Below, in pieces: positions 40,864 to 48,127 of a stretch of 64,000 nucleotides of DNA. A program made the position numbers and the translations under genes. This DNA comes from Amycolatopsis taiwanensis DSM 45107 (GTDB taxonomy: Bacteria; Actinomycetota; Actinomycetes; Mycobacteriales; Pseudonocardiaceae): assembly GCF_000519205.1 (NCBI RefSeq), contig NZ_JAFB01000009.1, positions 213,031 to 277,030 on the forward strand, written 5' to 3'. Positions within the stretch are counted from its first letter, which is position 1. Every line of letters begins with the position of its first letter. The notes beneath the pieces are model-generated. The model did no database searches and had not been told where the DNA came from. It was given only the letters and a program-made list of their open reading frames with translations.

Positions 40864-42294
40864 TCAGCCGGCTCGGTGGCGAGGCAGCAACGTGCTGGCC
40901 AGTGCAATGGTCAGGCCGAGTCCGGCCGCTACCAGGAAGACCAGGTCGTAGCCGGCGGCGAGGGCGGTGGCGGTTGGAGGGTTCCCGCCGGCTTCCGCCC
41001 CGGCTGTGGCGCTGGCGGCCGTCGCGAGCACTGCCAGGCCGATCGATCCGCCCACTTGGCCGGCGGTGTTGGCCAGGCCGCCGATGATTCCCGCGTCGGC
41101 CTCGGGGGCGTCGGCGGTCGTTGCGGCCATGAGGGTGGGGAAGGTCAGCCCGATGCCAACCGCGATGAGCAGCGTCGGCCCGAGCACGCTGGTGAGGTAG
41201 CCGGCACCGGCACCGGCCTGCGAGAGCCAGCCGAAACCGGCCAGGAAGAAGGCGCTGCCTGCCAGGACGAGCGGGCGCACACCGGTTCGCGGCAGCAGGG
41301 TGGAGCCCCAGCGCGCGATCACCATGAACGTCACTGCCGCGGGTGTCTGCCCGAGCCCGGTTTGAAGCGCGCCATAGCCGAGCACGTTTTGCAGGAACAG
41401 TGACGTGAAATACCACATCGCGATGGTGATCCCACCGAACAGCAGCAGCATGAGGTTGCCGGCGGCCACCCGCCGGATCTTGAACAGCCGCAGGGGCATC
41501 ATCGGTTGGGTGGCGAAGCGCGCCTCGACCACGGTGAAGACGACGAGCAGGAGCAGCCCCGCCACGATCGGCCCGGCGACCGGCACCGACGTCCAGCCAT
41601 GATCCGCGGTCTGCATGACTCCGTAGACCAGCGCGGCCAGCCCCGCCGTCCCGGTGACCGCGCCGACGACGTCGAGCGATTCCCGACGGCCGGTGCGCGT
41701 GCCGGCCAGCGAGAGGAAGGCGACCGTGATCAGCAGCGCGCCGATCGGCACGTTGATCAGGAAGACCCACCGCCACGACAGACCGGTGGTGAGGGCACCG
41801 CCCGCCAGCGCGCCGGCCATTCCGCCGACACCGCCCGAGGAGGACCACGCGCCGAACGCCCGGGCACGCGCGCGCGGTTCGGTGAAGCTCGTGTTGAGCA
41901 CTGCCATCGTCGCCGGGGCCAGCATGGCGCCGCCCACGCCCTGCACGAGACGGGCGGCCACCAGGACCTCCGGAGCGGTCGCCAGGCCGGCGACCAGGCT
42001 CGAAGCGGCGAACAGGAACAGCCCGGTGATCAGCACCCGGCGATGGCCGAACAGGTCGGCGGCGCGGCCGCCCAGCAGCATGAAGCCGGCGAACGTGAGC
42101 AGGTAACCGTTCACCACCCAGGCCAGGCCGGTGGGCGTGAAGTGGAGGTCCTCCTCGACCGAAGGCAGGGCGACGTTCACGATGGACGCGTCCAGGATCA
42201 CCATGAACTGGGAGGCGCACGCCAGGGCGAGGACCAGCCAGGCAGGGACGGAACTCGATCTCGACCGCCGAGGCGCGGTGCTGGTCGTTGTCAT
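40864..42294 (-). CDS. DHA2-family multidrug MFS exporter (EmrB/QacA-like)
   Basis: This 476-residue protein has 14 predicted helices. Family motifs include FMVILDASIVNVALPSVEED (D1 motif in helix 1), GGRAADLFGHRRVLITGL (motif A) and GLGGAMLAPATMAVLNTSF-like helix 4-5 region (VQGVGGAMLAPATMAVL). Antiporters of this type export cationic or aromatic drugs with proton exchange. It is coupled to the WrbA-like gene (28 bp gap) in a MarR-controlled operon. The pairing of quinone reductase with exporter suggests defence against redox-cycling quinones or similar natural products. Confidence 0.93.
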   Translation of the reverse strand: MTTTSTAPRRSRSSSVPAWLVLALACASQFMVILDASIVNVALPSVEEDLHFTPTGLAWVVNGYLLTFAGFMLLGGRAADLFGHRRVLITGLFLFAASSLVAGLATAPEVLVAARLVQGVGGAMLAPATMAVLNTSFTEPRARARAFGAWSSSGGVGGMAGALAGGALTTGLSWRWVFLINVPIGALLITVAFLSLAGTRTGRRESLDVVGAVTGTAGLAALVYGVMQTADHGWTSVPVAGPIVAGLLLLVVFTVVEARFATQPMMPLRLFKIRRVAAGNLMLLLFGGITIAMWYFTSLFLQNVLGYGALQTGLGQTPAAVTFMVIARWGSTLLPRTGVRPLVLAGSAFFLAGFGWLSQAGAGAGYLTSVLGPTLLIAVGIGLTFPTLMAATTADAPEADAGIIGGLANTAGQVGGSIGLAVLATAASATAGAEAGGNPPTATALAAGYDLVFLVAAGLGLTIALASTLLPRHRAG

Positions 42295-42322
42295 GGCTGT
42301 TTCCTTCTTTCTGATCCGCTGC

Positions 42323-42988
42323 TCACGCGGTCTGGAGGGTTGTTCCGGCTTCGGTCGCGGGGGCGTTCCCCGCGGTGACGTGGGTGCCCGCCAGCAGCCG
42401 GGTCGCGATCCGGGCCAGCCGCCGTCCCTGGTACCGGGCGGCTTCCAGCGCCGCGGTGTCTGTGCCGTCTCCGGTCGGGCCGGTCACGGCGGAGGTGCCG
42501 TAGGGGTTGCCGCCGGCCGCGTACACGGTCGGATCGGTGAATCCGGGCGGGACGATCAGCGCGCCCCAGTGGTAGAACACGTTGGCCAGCGACAAGATCG
42601 TGGCCTCGTTGCCGCCGTGCCGGTTGAACGCCGAAGTGAAGGCCGTCACCGGCTTGTCGGCCAGGCCGCCTTTCCGCCACAGCTCGCTGGTCTGGTCGAG
42701 GAAGTGCTTGAGCTGCGCGGCCGGCGCGCCGAACCGGGTCGGCGTCCCGAACGCGAACGCGTCGGCCCACGCCAGGTCATCGACCGATGCCTCGGCGATC
42801 GAGGCGGTGGCGTCCGCGTGCCGCCGCCACGGTGGGTTCTGGTCGATCGTGCTGTCGGGCGCCAGCTCGGCGACCCGCCGCAGCCGTACCTCGCTGCCGG
42901 CCGAAGCGGCGCCATCGGCGACGGCCTGTGCGAGTGCGTGCACCGAGCCTGTCGCGCTGTAGTAGATGACGGCGACCTTCGTGGACAT
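42323..42988 (-). CDS. WrbA-type flavodoxin-like NAD(P)H:quinone oxidoreductase
   Basis: The 221-residue protein starts at ATG 42988. The FMN phosphate loop IYYSATGSVHALAQAVA (~8-24), GTPTRFGAPAAQLKHFLDQT (~80-99) and the late NPYGTSAVTGPTG loop are the WrbA signature. It reduces quinones by two electrons to avoid radical cycling. It leads a leftward operon with the DHA2 exporter and is divergent from a MarR repressor across a clear palindromic operator. Confidence 0.93.
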   Translation of the reverse strand: MSTKVAVIYYSATGSVHALAQAVADGAASAGSEVRLRRVAELAPDSTIDQNPPWRRHADATASIAEASVDDLAWADAFAFGTPTRFGAPAAQLKHFLDQTSELWRKGGLADKPVTAFTSAFNRHGGNEATILSLANVFYHWGALIVPPGFTDPTVYAAGGNPYGTSAVTGPTGDGTDTAALEAARYQGRRLARIATRLLAGTHVTAGNAPATEAGTTLQTA

Positions 42989-43011
42989 GTCCGGTTCCCT
43001 CTCGGTTAGAA

Positions 43012-43046
43012 TTAGTTATGCGGATAAATATTATGCGCATAACTAA
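43012..43046. promoter_or_regulatory. MarR operator between wrbA and marR
   Basis: TTAGTTATGC (43012-43021) and GCATAACTAA (43037-43046) are perfect 10 bp arms, and TTATGCGCATAA (43031-43042) is itself a 12 bp palindrome. The element is AT-rich in a GC-rich context and sits 18 bp before the marR start and 23 bp before wrbA, so one site could control both directions. Confidence 0.85.
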
Positions 43047-43064
43047 CTCTGTCAAGGAGGGTCC

Positions 43065-43505
43065 ATGGACTTCGACCAAGCCGACGCGGTCAACCAGGCC
43101 ATCCGCCAGTTGAGCCTGCGTCACCGGGCCAGGACCGCGGCTCTGCTGGCCCCGCTCGGCCTGCACCCCGGTCAGGAAGTGCTCCTGCTCGAACTCGCCC
43201 GGACCGGCCCGATGATCCAGGCCCAGCTCAGCGACGCGCTTGGCATCGAGCCGCCCAGCGTCACGCTCATGACCCGCAAGCTCGAAGCGTCCGGGCACAT
43301 CAGCCGCACACCCGCCCCTGCCGACAAACGCGCCAGCATCGTCGAACTCACCGACAGCGGCAAGGCGCTGGCCGAACGGGTCAAGCAGATGTGGTGTGCG
43401 CTGGCGGAGGAAACCGTCGCCGGCCTGCCCGCCCGGACCGTGGCGGAACTTCCCGGCGTGCTCAAAACCCTGGCCGGCAACGTCGACACCAAGCGCTCCC
43501 GTTAG
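43065..43505 (+). CDS. MarR-family repressor of the WrbA-DHA2 operon
   Basis: The protein has 146 residues behind AAGGAGGGTCC (43053-43063). The winged HTH spans ~45-100: LLLELARTGPMIQAQLSDAL, IEPPSVTLMTRKLEASGHI and the wing RTPAPADKRASIVEL. It is divergent from wrbA, and a strong inverted-repeat operator lies in the 76 bp between. A single Cys (~108, QMWCALAEE) might be redox-active, as in some quinone-sensing MarR proteins; that is speculation. Confidence 0.93.
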   Translation: MDFDQADAVNQAIRQLSLRHRARTAALLAPLGLHPGQEVLLLELARTGPMIQAQLSDALGIEPPSVTLMTRKLEASGHISRTPAPADKRASIVELTDSGKALAERVKQMWCALAEETVAGLPARTVAELPGVLKTLAGNVDTKRSR

Positions 43506-43758
43506 CCGCGTGGCCTTGGTCACGGCTGAGGCTGTCGCGTGCTGGCGGGGCCTGCTTCTCGCGACGTCGCCGGTCAAGGGCAGCGCGGAACCGTTGAGGC
43601 GCCGCCCTGGCAGCGGCCGATGTTGCGCGCTGCCTGTCACGGGGTTTCGGCGTGGCGAACTGCGGGGTGTCCCCATGCCGCACCAGGGTTTTCGCGTCTT
43701 CGCGATCTTGAGTGACGGTTGTGGTAACCCGTTCGGCGATGCTGAAGTGGGTGTGTTC

Positions 43759-43864
43759 CGGAGGGGAGTAGCCCGGCACTACCCACTGATCGACATGCTG
43801 AACACCCCGGCGCGGGGGTTCCGGTCGTGGGGCCCGCCTTCAGGCGGGTGGGCGAGACCTTCGG
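43759..43864 (+). ncRNA. yybP-ykoY (manganese) riboswitch
   Basis: The element begins GGGGAGTAGCC (43763-43773) and ends GGGCGAGACC (43850-43859), the two conserved strands of the yybP-ykoY aptamer. The closing helix P1 is CCGGAGG (43759-43765) with CCTTCGG (43858-43864), seven pairs including one G-U. Inner GC-rich hairpins, such as CCCGCCTTCAGGCGGG around 43833-43848, fill the middle. This class senses Mn2+ and raises expression of exporters. It precedes the CaCA-family exchanger by ~90 bp, a known target class. Confidence 0.85.
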
Positions 43865-43955
43865 TCCCGAATCGATGGCGTAGTGGTCGCCGTCGCGCGG
43901 GATCGAGGTCGCCTTGGTCCGGTGCGGCGCGCGGCATAAGACGGGGACGGTTGCC

Positions 43956-45008
43956 GTGTGGCATTTCGTGTTGCTGGTCGTGTGCGCGGCCGCGATCTAC
44001 TTCTCGTGTGAGTGGTTCGTCAATGCCGTGGAATGGCTCGGCCGGCGCATGAACGTCGGCCGGATGGCGGTCGGCACCATCCTGGCCGCGTTCGGCACCG
44101 CGCTTCCCGAATCGGTGGTCACCCTGATCGCCGTCACCACCGGTGGTACCGCGGAGGCTCGTGATATCGGGGTTGGTGCTGCGATGGGCGGACCCCTCGC
44201 GCTGGCCACGGTCGCCTACGGCGTGACCGGTGTCGTGTTGCTGGCCCGCCGCCGCAAGGTTCGCGCGCAGGCCCTGGTCGCCGCGGGCGGCGGCGGCAGC
44301 GAGGATGCGCGGCGGGACGAGGTGCTGACCGAGCCGGGACAGGCCCGTCGGTTGGCGAAGGACCAGCGGTGGTTCGTCGCGGTCTTCGTGGTCAAGGTGG
44401 TGCTCGGCCTGGTCGCGTTCGCCATCAAACCGTGGCTGGGGCTGCTGTTCTTCGCCGCCTATGCGGTGTATTTCTGGCGGGAGATGCGGGGCGGTCACGG
44501 CGAGCAGGGTGCGGACGAGGCGCTGGAGCCGTTGAAGATCCAGCCCCGCCGGGAGTCACCCGCGACGTGGGCGGTGGTGGTGCAGACGCTGGCCACCCTG
44601 GGCGTCATTTTCGTGGCCTCGCAACTGTTCGTGCACCAGCTCGACGCGATCGGTCCGATGCTGGGGCTGTCCGGCGCGGTGACCGCGCTGCTGCTGTCCC
44701 CGATCGCCACCGAGCTGCCCGAGATCATGAACGCGATCATCTGGGTCCGTCAGGGCAAGATCAGCCTCGCACTGGCCAACATCTCGGGCGCGATGATGAT
44801 TCAGGCCACGGTGCCCAGCGGGCTCGGCTTGCTGTTCACCGACTGGCGCTTCGACGGCGCCCTGCTCTGGTCCGGGATCGTCACCATGATCGCCATCGCC
44901 TACCTGCTGACCATCCTGCGCACCGACAAGTTCACCCCCGCCCGGCTGAGCCTCGCCGGCGGCCTGTATCTGGTGTTCGCGGTCGGCCTGGTACCCGTGC
45001 TCACCTGA
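43956..45008 (+). CDS. CaCA-superfamily cation exchanger under Mn riboswitch
   Basis: The protein has 350 residues from GTG 43956 (an earlier in-frame start at 43914 is possible but adds 14 polar residues). It has about 10 helices in two halves, each with an alpha-repeat-like acidic motif: GTILAAFGTALPESVVTLIA (~35-54) and LLLSPIATELPEIMNAIIWV (~248-267). The acidic PE pairs are the cation sites of Na+/Ca2+ and Mn2+ exchangers. A ~40-residue charged loop, partly Gly/Ser-rich, joins the halves. The Mn riboswitch upstream argues that Mn2+, not only Ca2+, is exported. Confidence 0.88.
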   Translation: MWHFVLLVVCAAAIYFSCEWFVNAVEWLGRRMNVGRMAVGTILAAFGTALPESVVTLIAVTTGGTAEARDIGVGAAMGGPLALATVAYGVTGVVLLARRRKVRAQALVAAGGGGSEDARRDEVLTEPGQARRLAKDQRWFVAVFVVKVVLGLVAFAIKPWLGLLFFAAYAVYFWREMRGGHGEQGADEALEPLKIQPRRESPATWAVVVQTLATLGVIFVASQLFVHQLDAIGPMLGLSGAVTALLLSPIATELPEIMNAIIWVRQGKISLALANISGAMMIQATVPSGLGLLFTDWRFDGALLWSGIVTMIAIAYLLTILRTDKFTPARLSLAGGLYLVFAVGLVPVLT

Positions 45009-45021
45009 TGTCGTAACGGAG

Positions 45022-45152
45022 AACACAAGAAGGCGGACGTGCCGAGCGACATCCACGGCGGGGCGAGGAGCGACTCTTCGGGCGCGACACGCTTCCTGGC
45101 CTCGCGAAGCCCACGCGGACCGCGAAACTCAACAGTCGGTAGAACTTCTCGT
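45022..45152. repeat. Direct repeat copy 1 (~130 bp) flanking the Lys/Pro-rich secreted gene
   Basis: This segment matches 45891-46030 closely: shared blocks include CATCCACGGC, GCGACTCTTCGGGCG (one mismatch) and TTCCTGGCCTCGCGAAGCCC followed by ACGCGGACCGCGAAA. Copy 2 has an extra ~12 bp in the middle. Neither copy shows coding features I trust. The 383 bp between the exchanger stop (45008) and the next gene (45392) contains this copy and then a stretch of leftward open frame (see the frameshift note at 45392). Confidence 0.75.
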
Positions 45153-45391
45153 TGAACGGGCTAAGGTCCACACCCCGGCGTGGTCAAGGTCCACTTGGTC
45201 CCCCGCCCGTGCCTACTACTCCAGCCGAACTTCGTAATCGGGGCCCGTGGGCTTTGCTGCCTGGGCGACTGGCGACCAGCTCCATGGCGCCGACCCGGGC
45301 CTGCGCGCCGCGGTCTTCTTGGCCGTCGTCGAGGCCTGTTCGACTTTCGTCCAGGCGACGCGTTGGAGGGTCCTGGGCTTGACCGCGTCCT

Positions 45392-45811
45392 TCACAAAAG
45401 CGCCGCGTATGGGCGTTGGCGGGATGTGAGGGTCGGGTTCGGCTTGGTCTTTGCCTTGTTCGCCTTGTTTGCCTGTGGGTTCGGCTTCGTCTTCGACTTG
45501 CTCGCCTTGGGTGCCGGCTTGTTCGCCTGTGGGTTCGGCTTCGGTTTTGGGGTCTGTTTGCCCTTCACCTCGGCGTCGTTCTTGCGCTGCATTGAGGCGG
45601 CTTTGTTTTTGGCCGCCTGGTGCGCGGGGTCCACCTTCGCAGTGTGCACGATCCCGTTGCTGGTGCCGATCGGGGCGGCGGAGGCGCTCGGCGTGGAGAA
45701 GATCGCGAGAAGCAGCCATAGCGTGACCGCGCCCAGCACGCCGGCGCTCAGGAACCACAGCGCGCGCCGCAGTAGGTGCGGCATGCCGTGGTGGGTGTGG
45801 GTGACAGACAT
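45392..45811 (-). CDS. Exported Lys/Pro/Ala-rich low-complexity protein
   Basis: The protein has 139 residues from ATG 45811, with AGGAG ten bases upstream. A signal or anchor helix (~16-38, LSAGVLGAVTLWLLLAIF) ends in PSASAAP, a likely signal-peptidase site. The mature part is ~95 residues, strongly basic and unstructured, with the repeat KPNPQANK twice (~91-98, ~109-116) and KTKPNP. No catalytic domain. The leader is strikingly like that of the divergent gene at 46246. A +1 frame from ~45400 to 45216 stays open and Lys/Ala-rich, so the true C-terminus could be longer if there is a frameshift. Role in the envelope is inferred from export and charge. Confidence 0.65.
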   Translation of the reverse strand: MSVTHTHHGMPHLLRRALWFLSAGVLGAVTLWLLLAIFSTPSASAAPIGTSNGIVHTAKVDPAHQAAKNKAASMQRKNDAEVKGKQTPKPKPNPQANKPAPKASKSKTKPNPQANKANKAKTKPNPTLTSRQRPYAALL

Positions 45812-45890
45812 GGGCGGGCAGCTCCTGACGATCGGCCGATCGGTGCCGGTCAGACACCGCGGCACAGCGAGAAAAGGAGGAAGAAGGAGA

Positions 45891-46030
45891 GAGCACAAGG
45901 CGGCGGACGCGCGGAGCGGCATCCACGGCAAGGCGTGGAGCGACTTTTCGGGCGAGTGGACAGCCCGACACGCTCCCTGGCCTCGCGAAGCCCACGCGGA
46001 CCGCGAAAGTCAACAGCCGGTGGAACTTCG
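45891..46030. repeat. Direct repeat copy 2 in the divergent promoter region
   Basis: The second copy of the ~130-140 bp repeat lies in the 434 bp between the two divergent secreted-protein genes (45811 and 46246), the natural position for shared regulation. The remaining intergenic sequence to 46245 shows no gene; it gives AT-rich TTCCTTGGTTATTTCGTG near 46208 and the site GAGGAG before 46246. Confidence 0.7.
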
Positions 46031-46245
46031 TGCCGGACAACCTATATTCGCGTCGCGACACTGTCAAGATCCACCAGGTTGCCGCCCCGCCCCCTGGGCG
46101 CTTACGCTGCCCTCGGTTCTCCGGTCGTGCTGACGTGGCGCGCGGTCGGAGGCCAGGTGTGGTCGTGGTGAGGACGCCCGTGGACACACTGTCTTTCCTT
46201 TGTCATTTCCTTGGTTATTTCGTGAAGTATCGAGGAGTTTCTGAC

Positions 46246-46803
46246 ATGCCACGTCAGATCATGGTGGTATTCGGGTTCCTTTTCGGAGCCGTAGCGCTGT
46301 GGCTGGGCCTGTCGCTGTGGTCGGGGAATTCGGCCTCGGCAGCCGAACAGAGCGGGCATCCGCCCGTTCAGGCCACCCATCAGGTTCACGGCGCGAAACA
46401 CGCCGAAACGTCCCGGGCGCAACACGGGAACGCTCGCAAGAGCCAGCCGAAGACGCCGGGCAAGGGTGAACGGCGGAAGGGAGACAACCAGCGGAAGCCG
46501 GACAGGCCCCGGCGGGTCGAGAGCTGCCACCCCTGGCCCGAGACACACCCCTGTACCGGCGACCAGAAGACCCAGCCGAAGATGCCGGGCAAGGGTGAGC
46601 AGCGGAAGGGAGACAACCAGCGGAAGCCGGACCAGCCCCAGCAGGGTGAGAACCGCCGCAACGGGCACGGGCACCCCTGGGACGAGACACACCCCGGTAT
46701 GCCCGAGGCGCACCCCGGGAAAGAGACACTCCCCGGTCTGGACGGGATGCGGGACTGGCTCAACCCCAAGCGCAGTGAGGACGGTCGCTTGATCGTCTGG
46801 TGA
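46246..46803 (+). CDS. Exported cationic protein with an internal 40-residue duplication
   Basis: The protein has 185 residues from ATG 46246 behind GAGGAG. A leader helix (FGFLFGAVALWLGLSLWSG) ends in SASAAE, paralleling the divergent gene. The mature protein is very basic and His/Pro-rich. Residues 66-102 and 109-150 are tandem copies: QPKTPGKGERRKGDNQRKPD against QPKMPGKGEQRKGDNQRKPD, each ending HPWPETHP or HPWDETHP. Two Cys (94, 103) lie at the end of copy 1. No known domain. It could bind wall polymers, nucleic acid or metal; no evidence decides. A hairpin terminator follows. Confidence 0.75.
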   Translation: MPRQIMVVFGFLFGAVALWLGLSLWSGNSASAAEQSGHPPVQATHQVHGAKHAETSRAQHGNARKSQPKTPGKGERRKGDNQRKPDRPRRVESCHPWPETHPCTGDQKTQPKMPGKGEQRKGDNQRKPDQPQQGENRRNGHGHPWDETHPGMPEAHPGKETLPGLDGMRDWLNPKRSEDGRLIVW

Positions 46804-46809
46804 GGCCGA

Positions 46810-46844
46810 CCGTCGGCAGGGCCCTTGCGGGGGGCTGCCGGCGG
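46810..46844 (+). terminator. Hairpin after the cationic exported protein gene
   Basis: CCGTCGGCAG (46810-46819) pairs with CTGCCGGCGG (46835-46844), ten pairs with one G-U, 7 bp after the stop codon. Confidence 0.7.
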
Positions 46845-46992
46845 CGGTAGCTTGATCGGGATCGGTCTCTGGTACCGGTGGTGCTGTGTATGGCGCGCCA
46901 TCGGATGCGGGGCGCCGGTCGATGTCCTGGTGTGACTACGCCATCGGGATCCCTTCATCGATTTCTCTCTTGATCTGTTGGATGGATCCGTT

Positions 46993-47958
46993 ATGCCTAT
47001 TCGCAAAGTCGTTTCCGCGGTTGCGGGCAAGACCCGCAAGGTGCGGCAGCGCACCGTGCTGATCGTTGTGGCGGTCGCACTCGTCGCTTCCGGGATCGGT
47101 GCTGTGGTGCTGTCCGGGGCGGGTGAGGCGGGCAGCCGGCCGCAGGCTGAGGCTGTTGCGCCGGCCCTGGTGCCGCAGGAGGTGCCCCAGGCTCCGGTCG
47201 AGGTCGCTCCGGTGGTCGACACGACCCGTCCGGCGGTGGTGGTCGTGCAGCGGGGTGAGACCTTGTGGGGTCTGGCTCAGCAGTACGACACCACGGTCGG
47301 TGCGCTTCAGCAGGCCAACCACCTCGGCCACTCGACGCTGATCCGCACGGGTCAGACGCTGGTGCTGCCGCCCGCGGGTGTACCCGCCCCCAAGACGGCT
47401 CACAAGGCCGCCAAGACGCCGGCTCGCAAGTCGTCGAAGACCACGGTCACCAAGACAGCCGTCACCAAGACTGCTGCGACCAAGACGAAGACGACCAAGA
47501 CGAAGACGACCAAGATGGCGAAGAGCAAAACCGTCAAGCCGGCCGTAGCCAGCGGGACCGCGAAGCTCGCGGCCACCGTGGAACGCGTCGCGAACGCGCT
47601 CCCGAGACACCTGGCTCGCGAAGCCCACCGGCTGGCAGTGAAGATCGCCGCTGTCAAACTGCCGGCTGTCACCAAGAAGCACCACATCAAGAAACCGGTC
47701 ATCAAGCAGCCGGCAAGCAAGAAACACCACAGCAAGAAAACGGTCACGAAAAAGCCGATCGTGAAGAAGCCGGTCATCAAGAACCCGATCGTGAAGAAGC
47801 CGATCGTCAGGCCTGTCATCAACAAGCACGACGGCAGGAAGTACGACGGCAAGAAGGAAGACAAGAAGCACGAGGGGGCCACGGCACACCACGGCGGGCA
47901 GGGGCATCCGCACCCCGTCGTAGCCGCGCATCTGATCAAGAAGGTGCCGGTTCGCTGA
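46993..47958 (+). CDS. Membrane-anchored LysM protein with Lys/His-rich repeats
   Basis: The protein has 321 residues from ATG 46993. An N-terminal anchor (~22-41, TVLIVVAVALVASGIGAVVL) follows a basic cytoplasmic start. A Pro/Val-rich spacer leads to one LysM domain at 83-126 (VVQRGETLWGLAQQYDT, then TLIRTGQTLVLP), which binds peptidoglycan N-acetylglucosamine. The rest (~137-321) is lysine-rich: KTKTTKTKTTK runs, then repeats of KKPIVKKPVIKNPIVKKP and HH pairs. No enzymatic domain. The exposed polycationic tail could bind teichoic or nucleic polymers near the wall. It belongs to the 45-50 kb envelope cluster. Confidence 0.88.
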   Translation: MPIRKVVSAVAGKTRKVRQRTVLIVVAVALVASGIGAVVLSGAGEAGSRPQAEAVAPALVPQEVPQAPVEVAPVVDTTRPAVVVVQRGETLWGLAQQYDTTVGALQQANHLGHSTLIRTGQTLVLPPAGVPAPKTAHKAAKTPARKSSKTTVTKTAVTKTAATKTKTTKTKTTKMAKSKTVKPAVASGTAKLAATVERVANALPRHLAREAHRLAVKIAAVKLPAVTKKHHIKKPVIKQPASKKHHSKKTVTKKPIVKKPVIKNPIVKKPIVRPVINKHDGRKYDGKKEDKKHEGATAHHGGQGHPHPVVAAHLIKKVPVR

Positions 47959-47971
47959 ATTGCATGTGACA

Positions 47972-48047
47972 GACCCGCCAGTAATGTCACTGGTCTAATC
48001 AAAACCTTTGCTGGTCTAGATCAAGGCTCTGGTGTTGCTGGCGGGTC
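47972..48047 (+). promoter_or_regulatory. Structured leader/terminator region between LysM and Ser/Gly-rich genes
   Basis: GACCCGCCAG (47972-47981) and CTGGCGGGTC (48038-48047) are perfect 10 bp arms that could enclose 56 bases. Inside are CCAGT-AATGTC-ACTGG (47978-47993) and the direct repeat CTGGTCTAATCAA / CTGGTCTAGATCAA. The whole may be a terminator for the LysM gene or a regulatory leader for the next one, which starts 80 bp further on. No known riboswitch class recognised. Confidence 0.45.
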
Positions 48048-48127
48048 GTAGGTAACCTTGTCCTGAATTTTGATCGATCGTTGAACAAGCCCACGTTCAG
48101 GATACAGGAATCGAGGTTGGGCCGACC

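Noticed and set aside
45216..46187. 323-residue leftward frame across the Lys/Pro-rich gene
   Set aside because: It reads out of phase with the gene that has the signal peptide and the PNPQANK repeats; I retain only the possible frameshifted tail as a low-interest note.
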